From positions 1 to 8,059 of the forward strand of contig CAYMKW010000124.1 of NCBI GenBank assembly GCA_964391365.1: DNA of 8,059 bases, given 5' to 3'. Origin of the DNA: SXMI01 sp964391365 (GTDB lineage: Bacteria; Actinomycetota; Acidimicrobiia; Acidimicrobiales; Microtrichaceae). Shown one piece after another: positions 1 through 5,799 of the stretch. The notes under the pieces are model-generated. The model made no database searches. It was not told where the DNA came from and saw nothing but the letters and a program-made list of their open reading frames with translations. Position 1 is the first letter of the stretch, and each line of letters starts with the position of its first letter. The translations under genes were made by a program, and so were the position numbers.

Positions 1-447
1 CCCCCCCGGGGCATGACCCCGCTCCTCGACGCCACGGGCCGGGTGGTCGCCATGGCCCGCCGTCGGGAGCAGGAGCGGGCCGCCCACGGCCTGCCCGCTG
101 AGGGTGTGGTCGTGGTCTCGATCACCGACGGGCACGAGAACTCGAGCCGGGAGTTCACGGTCTCGGGGATCAGGGACCTCATCACCGAACGCGAGGCCGC
201 CGGTTGGACGTTCGTGTTCCTGAGCGCCGCGCTGGATGTCTACGGCGAGGCGGGCGACCTCGGCTATCGCGCCGGCAACGTCCAGTCGTTCCGGGCCGAT
301 GCCCTCGGCTGCGATTTCGCCTTCACGTCGCTGTCACAGGCGTCTGGGAGGGTTCGAGAGCAGCACCGCACCGGTGTGGTGGATTCCGAGCTGGAGGTCT
401 GGGGAGAGGACAAGCCAGCGGAGTCGGACCGCGCCGAGCGGGGCTGA
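1..447 (+). CDS. von Willebrand factor A (vWA) domain protein, 5'-truncated by the window edge
   Basis: This is the C-terminal part of a vWA-domain protein. The frame is open from base 1 and reads PPRG before the first methionine (base 13), so that ATG is probably internal. Counting from that methionine, TPLLDA (residues 2-7) fits the segment that supplies the MIDAS threonine, and VVVVSITDGHEN (32-43) is a buried beta strand ending in the MIDAS aspartate (D39). The next strand is WTFVFLSA (65-72). The C-terminal stretch FAFTSLSQASGRVREQ resembles the last helix of small bacterial vWA proteins. The DxSxS part of the MIDAS must lie upstream of the window. vWA domains bind a divalent metal and mediate protein-protein contacts; the partner is unknown here. 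There is no membrane segment in the visible part. The TGA is followed after 1 nt by strong stem-loops, which suggests this is the last gene of its transcript. Confidence 0.85.
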   Translation, partial: PPRGMTPLLDATGRVVAMARRREQERAAHGLPAEGVVVVSITDGHENSSREFTVSGIRDLITEREAAGWTFVFLSAALDVYGEAGDLGYRAGNVQSFRADALGCDFAFTSLSQASGRVREQHRTGVVDSELEVWGEDKPAESDRAERG

Positions 448-448
448 C

Positions 449-464
449 CACCGGTTCGCCGGTG
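449..464 (+). terminator. Stem-loop just after the vWA gene (first of a tandem pair)
   Basis: A perfect 6-bp inverted repeat, CACCGG and CCGGTG, encloses the tetraloop TTCG. It begins 1 nt after the TGA of the vWA gene. There is no T-tract, as is common for stem-loop terminators in GC-rich actinobacteria. Together with the longer hairpin one base downstream it may act in termination or in protecting the 3' end of the mRNA. Confidence 0.45.
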
Positions 465-465
465 A

Positions 466-505
466 GGTCGGGCCCGGGGGTCGCCCCATTCCCCCGGGCC
501 CGACC
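466..505 (+). terminator. Strong stem-loop, probable terminator of the vWA gene
   Basis: The arms at 466-480 (GGTCGGGCCCGGGGG) and 491-505 (CCCCCGGGCCCGACC) are perfect reverse complements: a 15-bp stem, almost all G-C, with a 10-nt loop (481-490). It lies 18 bases after the vWA stop codon and 41 bases before the next start. No U-run follows, so it is either a U-less intrinsic terminator or an mRNA stabiliser. The stem reads equally well on both strands, but no gene approaches from the right. This is the strongest small inverted repeat I found in the window. Confidence 0.65.
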
Positions 506-546
506 GAGTTCGACCGGACCCGATCGATCGACCAGGAGAGCGACGA

Positions 547-948
547 GTGAGCGAGCACCTCACCCCGAACCGCATCGAACCGCCGGGGCCGCCGATCCGC
601 TGCGGCCTCCACCACCCGGGCCACGACCCGCACTTCATCCAGGTCCGGCTGTGCTGCCAGGAGTCGGACCCGCTGCGTGCTGCCCGGCTCGTCGACCTGC
701 GCTCGATCGAGGACGATGGCTGGGTGACGTTCGAGGCCGACGGCCAGGTGCACCGGCGCTGGAACCACGATCCCGGCCGCATCAGGTCCGCTGTGGACTG
801 GAGCGGCGGGCAGTACGTGGAGGTCAGCCTCCGGTGGAGGCTGTTGAAGGTGTACCGGCCGGACCTGACGCAGGCGTGGGCCTTCAGCCTCGCGGGGTCC
901 GGGTCCCCGTGTGGTCCCGGTCTCGGAGCGCCCGGCTCCGGCGCGTAG
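547..948 (+). CDS. Hypothetical protein, 133 residues, with an N-terminal His/Cys cluster
   Basis: I do not recognise this family. The start is GTG at 547, preceded by AGGAG (534-538) with an 8-nt spacer, which is good support for a real gene. The N-terminal third carries C19, H22, H23, H26, H29, C36 and C37 within RCGLHHPGHDPHF and VRLCCQ, a density that would suit metal binding. The middle is rich in Trp and charged residues (W59, W72, W85, W97, W111), with alternating stretches such as YVEVSLRWRLLKVY that look like beta strands. The C-terminus after about residue 117 is Gly/Pro/Ser-rich and likely disordered. There is no signal peptide or membrane segment, so it is probably cytoplasmic. 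It ends 9 nt before the lipoprotein hydrolase gene, so the two probably share a transcript. Metal binding is inference only. Confidence 0.75.
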   Translation: MSEHLTPNRIEPPGPPIRCGLHHPGHDPHFIQVRLCCQESDPLRAARLVDLRSIEDDGWVTFEADGQVHRRWNHDPGRIRSAVDWSGGQYVEVSLRWRLLKVYRPDLTQAWAFSLAGSGSPCGPGLGAPGSGA

Positions 949-957
949 TCTCCGACC

Positions 958-1938
958 ATGCCGGGATTCCGTCGCGTTGCGCCCGCCGTCTGCATGCTCG
1001 TGACATCCATCACTGCAGCGGTCGTCCTGGGCGGCTGTGGGTCCAACTCGGGATCCACGACCGGAGACACCAACGGAGGCGGGTCGCCGACCAGCGCTCC
1101 GGCCACCACGGCTGCATCCACGACGATCGGAACAGGGGACGGGACCACCACCATGCGCACCGAGGTCTTCACCGACCCGTCACGACCGACGGGCACCACG
1201 CCCGGCCGTGTCCTGCCGACCGACATCCACATCCCCGGGGGGACCGGGCCGTTCCCCATGATCGTCCACGCGCACGGCCTGGCCGGGAACTCCGGCAAGT
1301 TCTCGGAGTTGCTGTCAGCCTGGTCCCGGGCCGGCTACGTGGTCGTAGCGCCCAACTTCCCACTCACCACCGATGCCGTCCCCGCCGAGCAGCGCGACGT
1401 CGGCGACGTGGTGCAGCAGCCCGCCGACCTGCGGTTCGTCACCGATCAGGTACTCGCCATGAACCGGCCGGGCGGAGCGCTCGAGGGCCTGATCGACCCG
1501 AACCGTCTCGGCATCTCCGGCCTGTCGCTCGGAGGTGCCACGACGTACGCCAAGTTGTTCCACCCCTGCTGCGTCGACGAACGGTTCAGGTCCGCGGTGC
1601 TGATGTCGGCGTTCCTCTACCCCCAGCCCGGCGGTGAGTTCGCGTTCGACCGCGAGTTCCCGGTCCTGGTCTTCGCCGGCACGGCCGACACGGCCATCCC
1701 GTTCGCGGTCCAACAGGAGGCGGTGGCCCAGTTGCCCGGCCCGACCTGGGCGGTGACCCTGACCGACGGCAACCACTCCTGGCCGTTCGAGAACACGCCG
1801 TCACCCCACGACCAGGTGGTCGTCGACACGTCGCTGGCGTTCTGGGACGGCACGCTGCGCGATGACACCGCCGCCCTCGAGCGGATCCCGGCCACAGCTG
1901 AGGTCCCCGGGCTCGCCACCGTCACCGTCACTCCGTAA
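958..1938 (+). CDS. Lipoprotein alpha/beta hydrolase (dienelactone hydrolase/esterase-like)
   Basis: A 326-residue secreted, lipid-anchored serine hydrolase. Residues 1-26 form a lipoprotein signal peptide ending in the lipobox LGGC, with C27 as the predicted acylated residue. Residues 28-65 are a Ser/Thr/Gly linker. The alpha/beta hydrolase core follows: VHAHGLAG (103-110) is the oxyanion-hole loop, GLSLG (188-192) is the nucleophile elbow with S190, GTADTAIP (241-248) offers D244 as the acid, and GNHSW (271-275) offers H273. All three catalytic residues are in the expected order. This pattern resembles the dienelactone hydrolase, PAF-acetylhydrolase and cutinase-like esterases, but the substrate cannot be read from the sequence. 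The enzyme should act outside the membrane on an ester. There is a vicinal C204-C205 pair. No clear Shine-Dalgarno precedes the ATG at 958; the 9-nt gap after the previous gene suggests translational coupling. Confidence 0.88.
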   Translation: MPGFRRVAPAVCMLVTSITAAVVLGGCGSNSGSTTGDTNGGGSPTSAPATTAASTTIGTGDGTTTMRTEVFTDPSRPTGTTPGRVLPTDIHIPGGTGPFPMIVHAHGLAGNSGKFSELLSAWSRAGYVVVAPNFPLTTDAVPAEQRDVGDVVQQPADLRFVTDQVLAMNRPGGALEGLIDPNRLGISGLSLGGATTYAKLFHPCCVDERFRSAVLMSAFLYPQPGGEFAFDREFPVLVFAGTADTAIPFAVQQEAVAQLPGPTWAVTLTDGNHSWPFENTPSPHDQVVVDTSLAFWDGTLRDDTAALERIPATAEVPGLATVTVTP

Positions 1939-1981
1939 CACGAGCCGCACCCCACGGTCGGCGCCCACCGTCGACGACCGA

Positions 1982-2011
1982 ACGACACCACCTGCACACG
2001 GCCGGTATCGT
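1982..2011 (+). promoter_or_regulatory. Possible sigma-70-type promoter for the RCC1-repeat gene
   Basis: ACGACA (1982-1987) matches four of six bases of TTGACA. After 18 bp comes TATCGT (2006-2011), which fits the actinobacterial -10 pattern TAnnnT. It lies in the 135-base gap after the lipoprotein gene, about 60 bases upstream of the ATG at 2074. This is a match by eye only. Confidence 0.3.
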
Positions 2012-2028
2012 TCCGAGCGACGAGGTCC

Positions 2029-2040
2029 CCCCGGCCGGGG
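2029..2040. promoter_or_regulatory. 12-bp GC palindrome in the leader of the RCC1-repeat gene
   Basis: CCCCGGCCGGGG is a perfect palindrome between the possible -10 box and the ribosome binding site (2062-2066). It might be a small operator, or chance in GC-rich DNA. It is too tight a palindrome to form a normal hairpin loop. Confidence 0.2.
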
Positions 2041-2073
2041 AGAGTGGGCCTCGGAGCGAGTGGAGGTCGGCCG

Positions 2074-5000
2074 ATGCACGGGCGGGCGGAGCGAACAACG
2101 ACGAGCTTTCGGGCGAGGCACTGGCCCGTCCCGGGTCGGGCCACCGTCGCCCTCGTGGCGGTCGCAGTGCTCGGATCAGCCCTGGGCGTGGTCGCCGCTG
2201 CGGTCGACGGAGTCGGCCCGAGCGCACCACCTGCGGACGCGGCGCCGGTGGAGGGTGGTCTGGGCTACACGGCGCTCCCCGCCCCCTGCCGAGCGGTCGA
2301 CACCCGGGCCATCGGCGTACCCGGGGGCGATCTGGTCGCGAACGAGACCCGGAGCTTCCAGATCCGTGGCAGCACCTCACTCGCCGGTCAGGGCGGCAGC
2401 GGCACCGGCTGCGGCGTGCCCGCCACAGCGCAGGCCGTCGAGGTGTCCATCACGGCGGTGAGTCCTTCCGGCACGGGCTTCGTCCGCGCCTACCCGGCCG
2501 GAGGCACGGTTCCCACGGCGACGTTCATCAACTACACGAACGGTCGCGGGATCACGAACACCGGAACCGTCCCGCTCAACACGGCCCAGACCCAGGATCT
2601 GGGGATCACGAACTTCGGCGGGACGATCCACGTCATCGTGGACGTCCAGGGCTACTTCGAGCCGTCGACGGGCAGCAGTTACGTCCCGCTCGAGGCCCCC
2701 TGCCGGGTCGTCGACACCCGGAACGCAGGCGGCACGCTCGCCGGTGGCACCTCACGGAGCTTCCAGGTGGCCGGGAGCGGGTCCAACTTCGCCGCCCAGG
2801 GAGGGACCACCAACGGGTGCGACGTGCCCGACGGGGTGTTCGGCATCGAGGTCTCGGTGACCGTCACCTCGCCGGTCGGAACCGGGTTCGTGCGGGTCGC
2901 CCCCAACGACGGCACGATCCCCACGACCACGTTCATCAACTACAACGACGCGACCGGCATCACCAACACCGGGACGATCACCCCCGGGAACACCCAGGAC
3001 CTCGACGTGTTCGTCCAGAACCTCGGCGGGACGATCCACGTGATCGTCGACGTGCAGGGCTACTTCACGGCCGGCGGAGGCGGCACCCGCTACCAGACCG
3101 TCACCCCGTGCCGGACGGTTGACAGCCGCAACGCCGGGGGGCCGTTCGCCCCCGACCTGACCCGGACGTTCCAGACCGCCGGGGTTCGCGGCGAATTCGC
3201 CCGTCAGGGAGGCCCGAGCCCCACCGGCTGCGGGATTCCGCAGCGGGCCACCGCTGTGGAGGCATCGATCACTGCGGTCTCACCGCAGGGAGCGGGATTC
3301 ACCCGGCCTGCGCCCGCCGGCACGGTCCCCGCCGCAACGTTCCTCAACTACACGGCGATCGGTGGCATCACCAACACCGGGACGGTGCCGCTCGCCGGTG
3401 GAGGCCTCCAGGACCTGGCGTTGAGGAACTTCGGCGGTACCGCCAACTACATCGTCGACGTCCTTGGCTACTTCGAGCCGCCCGCGTCGGATCCGACCGT
3501 CGCCGAGCAGGTGGTCGGCGGCAACGATCACTCATGTGAACTCCGGTCGACCGGCGACGTCTGGTGCACGGGCGCGAACAGTCGCGGTCAGGCCGGCGAC
3601 GGCGGCTTCACCGAACGTCGAACACCCCGCCGGGTCGTCGGCGTCCACGACGCCGTGCAACTCTCGGCCGGGAGCAACCACACCTGTGCGTTGCGCACCG
3701 GGGGAACCATCAGCTGCTGGGGGTTCAACAACGTCGGCCAGCTCGGCGGCCTCCCGGGATCCGACAGCCCGGTGCCGGTGTCCGTCGCCGGGCTCACCGA
3801 CGTGGTCCGCATCACTTCCGGCGGTGACAACACCTGTGCGCTCCGCGGCAGCGGCATGGTCAGCTGCTGGGGCAGGAACATCGACGGCCAGCTCGGCCGG
3901 GGCACCACCGGTGGTCTGGGTCAGCCGGGCGACGTGACCGGACTGGGCGACGCGGTGGATGTCTCCACGTCGGGCGATCATGCGTGCGCGCTCCGGCGCG
4001 ACGGTTCCGCCGAGTGCTGGGGCGACAACGCCTCCGGACAGGTCGGTGACGGCTCAACCGTCGACACGAGCGTCCCGGTGCCGGTCGTCGGCCTGATCGA
4101 CGGCGCGTCGATCGACGTCGGAGCGGCGAGCTCCTGCGCAGTGCTCACCGACGGCACGGCCGCCTGCTGGGGTGATGGCGGGACGGGGCGGCTGGGCAAT
4201 GGCTCGCTGGTCAACGCCACGACCCCGACGGCGGTCCTGAACCTCAACGGGGTCACATCCATCGCCGCAGGCGACAACCACACGTGTGCCCTGCTCGCCA
4301 CGGGTGCAGCCAGCTGTTGGGGGTCGAACGGGACCGGTGCCCTCGGCAACGGCACGCTGTCCCTGAGCACGAGCCCGAACTCGAACGTGACCGGTCTCGG
4401 CGGCACGACCGCGCTCCTCGGATCGTTGGACTTCAGCTGCGCGGTCGTCGCATCGGGCGCAACGTCGTGCTGGGGTCGCAACGACGGTGGCGCCCTGGGC
4501 GATGGAACCACCCAGAACCGCCCGGCCCCCGTGGCCGTGAGCGGCCACGACGGCGTCGTCGGCGTGGACGTCTCGACCCACGGCTGCGCGAACCTGGCGG
4601 ACGGGACCCTGGAGTGCTGGGGCGCGAACGCCAGCGGCCAGCTGGGCGACGGTTCGACCTCCACCCGGACGACTCCGGTGAGCGTGACCGGCATCTCCAC
4701 AGCGACTTCGGTGAGCGTCGGGGCGTCACACACGTGCGCCGTGCTGTCGGACCGGACGGTCCGGTGCTGGGGGTCGAACACGAGCGGCCAGCTGGGCAAC
4801 ACGGGCGCCGGGGTGGGATCACCGGTCCCTGTGTCGGTGACCGGACTCGACGAGGTCGTCGAGGTCGCCGCCGGATCCACCCACACGTGCGCGGCCCGAA
4901 CCGATGGCACAGTCCGGTGCTGGGGGTCGGGGACATCGGGTGAGCTCGGCGACGGACTGTCGACGAACAGCACCACCCCGGTCACGGTCAGCGGACTCGA

Positions 5001-5622
5001 CGGCGCCACGCACGTGAGCGCCGGGAGCGAGTTCTCCTGCGCCACCACCCTGGGCGGCGTCGCCGAGTGCTGGGGGGTCGACGACCTGGGCCAGCTCGGC
5101 GACGGTGCCGCCGGCTCGAGTCGATCCACTCCCGCTCCCATCGACACCACCAACGGCATCACCGAGATCGCCAGCGGCACACTGCACACCTGCGCCACCG
5201 AGTACGGAGGGGCACCCGTCTGCTGGGGCCTGAACAGCGTCGGGCAGCTCGGCGACGGAACCAACTCGAACCGCAGCTCACCGACCGCTGTGCAGGGTTC
5301 CTTGGTCGCGATCGGCACCGCCGGCGGCGTCGACCACACCTGCTTCCTACTGGCCGATGCGACCGTGCGCTGCGTCGGATCGGGGACCGGTGGTGCGCTC
5401 GGCAACAACTCCACCGCGAACAGCTCCTCGCCGGTCGTCGCCGGCCCGTTGGACCCGGCCACGACCGTGGCCGCCGGCGACGCAGTGTCGTGTGCGTCGA
5501 CCGCAGCGGACAGCGTCGCCTCCGGATCGGCCTACTGCTGGGGAGTGGCCGCTACAGGCCGCCTCGGGAACGGATCGGCGACCGACAGCCCGGTCCCGAC
5601 CGGGGTGACAGGACTGTCGTGA
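2074..5622 (+). CDS. Secreted modular protein: three VDTR/VDVQGYF modules plus fourteen RCC1 repeats
   Basis: An 1182-residue exported protein. The start chosen is ATG 2074, because GGAGG (2062-2066) sits 7 nt before it; an in-frame GTG at 2044 lacks such a site. Residues 1-20 are basic, 23-43 hydrophobic, and ADA (54-56) before AP is a possible signal-peptidase site. Three modules of about 130 residues follow (62-195, 202-331, 339-467). Each opens with PCR-x-VD(T/S)R, has a central GC(G/D)(V/I)P, then a GITNTGT segment, and ends VDVQGYF or VDVLGYF. From about residue 475 to the end there are fourteen RCC1-type repeats of the form HTCAL..G...CWG.N..GQLG.G. Their first cysteines lie at 488, 538, 588, 638, 688, 738, 789, 838, 888, 939, 989, 1040, 1090 and 1140. 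RCC1 repeats form seven-bladed beta-propellers, so two propellers are likely. I see no catalytic motif, C-terminal anchor or LPXTG. The role is likely binding or adhesion; the ligand is unknown. Confidence 0.92.
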   Translation: MHGRAERTTTSFRARHWPVPGRATVALVAVAVLGSALGVVAAAVDGVGPSAPPADAAPVEGGLGYTALPAPCRAVDTRAIGVPGGDLVANETRSFQIRGSTSLAGQGGSGTGCGVPATAQAVEVSITAVSPSGTGFVRAYPAGGTVPTATFINYTNGRGITNTGTVPLNTAQTQDLGITNFGGTIHVIVDVQGYFEPSTGSSYVPLEAPCRVVDTRNAGGTLAGGTSRSFQVAGSGSNFAAQGGTTNGCDVPDGVFGIEVSVTVTSPVGTGFVRVAPNDGTIPTTTFINYNDATGITNTGTITPGNTQDLDVFVQNLGGTIHVIVDVQGYFTAGGGGTRYQTVTPCRTVDSRNAGGPFAPDLTRTFQTAGVRGEFARQGGPSPTGCGIPQRATAVEASITAVSPQGAGFTRPAPAGTVPAATFLNYTAIGGITNTGTVPLAGGGLQDLALRNFGGTANYIVDVLGYFEPPASDPTVAEQVVGGNDHSCELRSTGDVWCTGANSRGQAGDGGFTERRTPRRVVGVHDAVQLSAGSNHTCALRTGGTISCWGFNNVGQLGGLPGSDSPVPVSVAGLTDVVRITSGGDNTCALRGSGMVSCWGRNIDGQLGRGTTGGLGQPGDVTGLGDAVDVSTSGDHACALRRDGSAECWGDNASGQVGDGSTVDTSVPVPVVGLIDGASIDVGAASSCAVLTDGTAACWGDGGTGRLGNGSLVNATTPTAVLNLNGVTSIAAGDNHTCALLATGAASCWGSNGTGALGNGTLSLSTSPNSNVTGLGGTTALLGSLDFSCAVVASGATSCWGRNDGGALGDGTTQNRPAPVAVSGHDGVVGVDVSTHGCANLADGTLECWGANASGQLGDGSTSTRTTPVSVTGISTATSVSVGASHTCAVLSDRTVRCWGSNTSGQLGNTGAGVGSPVPVSVTGLDEVVEVAAGSTHTCAARTDGTVRCWGSGTSGELGDGLSTNSTTPVTVSGLDGATHVSAGSEFSCATTLGGVAECWGVDDLGQLGDGAAGSSRSTPAPIDTTNGITEIASGTLHTCATEYGGAPVCWGLNSVGQLGDGTNSNRSSPTAVQGSLVAIGTAGGVDHTCFLLADATVRCVGSGTGGALGNNSTANSSSPVVAGPLDPATTVAAGDAVSCASTAADSVASGSAYCWGVAATGRLGNGSATDSPVPTGVTGLS
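2257..3474 (+). repeat. Three tandem ~130-residue PCR-VDTR...VDVQGYF modules (within the RCC1-repeat gene)
   Basis: The modules span 2257-2658, 2677-3066 and 3088-3474. Shared landmarks in order are PCR-x-VD(T/S)R, a segment around AxQGG, GC(G/D)(V/I)P, an alternating VE(V/A)S(I/V)T strand, G(F)xR, TF(I/L)NY, GITNTGT, (N)xGGT and DV(Q/L)GYF. Each module has exactly two cysteines, one in PCR and one in GC(G/D)(V/I)P, suggesting one disulfide per module. Modules 1 and 2 end with the same FGGTIHVIVDVQGYF-type strand (LGG in module 2); module 3 is more diverged. Similar DTR...GYF modules are known to me from actinobacterial secreted proteins; I do not assign a database family name. Confidence 0.85.
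3499..5622 (+). repeat. Array of fourteen 50-residue RCC1-type repeats (within the same gene)
   Basis: Fourteen units, each about 150 bases, start shortly before each HTC-type motif. Eleven of the thirteen intervals between first cysteines are 50 residues or 50 plus one. Typical units read (D/N)HTCAL, then G, then CWG.N, then GQLG(D/N)G, followed by a TPV.V.GL turn. Units 1 and 13 are degenerate at the tryptophan (CTG and CVG for CWG). Unit 14 has a longer loop between its cysteines (15 instead of 10 residues). The protein ends soon after the last TGVTGL, with no C-terminal extra domain. The units differ at the DNA level, so the array is old rather than a recent expansion. Confidence 0.9.
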
Positions 5623-5696
5623 GCAGGTCGCGCCGGTTCGGCGACGGGTGTGCGTGACACGATCAGGTCGGGGACGCCACCACCACGAACGGTCTC

Positions 5697-5713
5697 AACC
5701 CGACTGTCGGGTT
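5697..5713. terminator. Stem-loop between convergent genes
   Basis: AACCCGA (5697-5703) and TCGGGTT (5707-5713) form a perfect 7-bp stem with a 3-nt loop. It lies 74 bases after the stop of the RCC1-repeat gene and 86 bases beyond the 3' end of the minus-strand hydrolase gene, where a shared bidirectional terminator would be expected. There is no T-run on either side. The 177-base gap (5623-5799) also holds weaker hairpins at 5631-5643 (CGCCG/CGGCG) and 5766-5778 (CTCAC/GTGAG). Confidence 0.35.
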
Positions 5714-5799
5714 CGGCATGCCCTGAGCGCCGGATCACAGCTCTGCAGGCGACCGACGGCCGGCACTCACAACGTGAGCGGGTCAGGTCCGAGCGAACT

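Noticed and set aside
264..1298. Minus-strand open frame of 344 codons
   Set aside because: Low-complexity Arg/Pro/Ser composition, no ribosome binding site noted, and it lies opposite three supported plus-strand genes.
204..1637. Long plus-strand open frame (477 codons) across the vWA, hypothetical and lipoprotein genes
   Set aside because: Its translation is Arg/Pro-rich with no recognisable domain, and it overlaps three better supported genes in other frames. Long spurious frames are expected in such GC-rich DNA.
2044..2073. Upstream GTG start at 2044 for the RCC1-repeat gene
   Set aside because: ATG 2074 has GGAGG 7 nt upstream, and the ten extra residues would add nothing to the signal peptide.
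3978..5462. Long minus-strand open frame (494 codons) antisense to the RCC1 array
   Set aside because: It mirrors the 50-residue repeat on the opposite strand (repeated SPSSP-type and PQH stretches). It arises from the codon bias of the repeats, with no domain of its own.
2257..5622. CRISPR or DNA-level tandem repeat
   Set aside because: The periodicity is at the protein level (50 or about 130 residues) with diverged codons. There are no identical short repeats with unique spacers.
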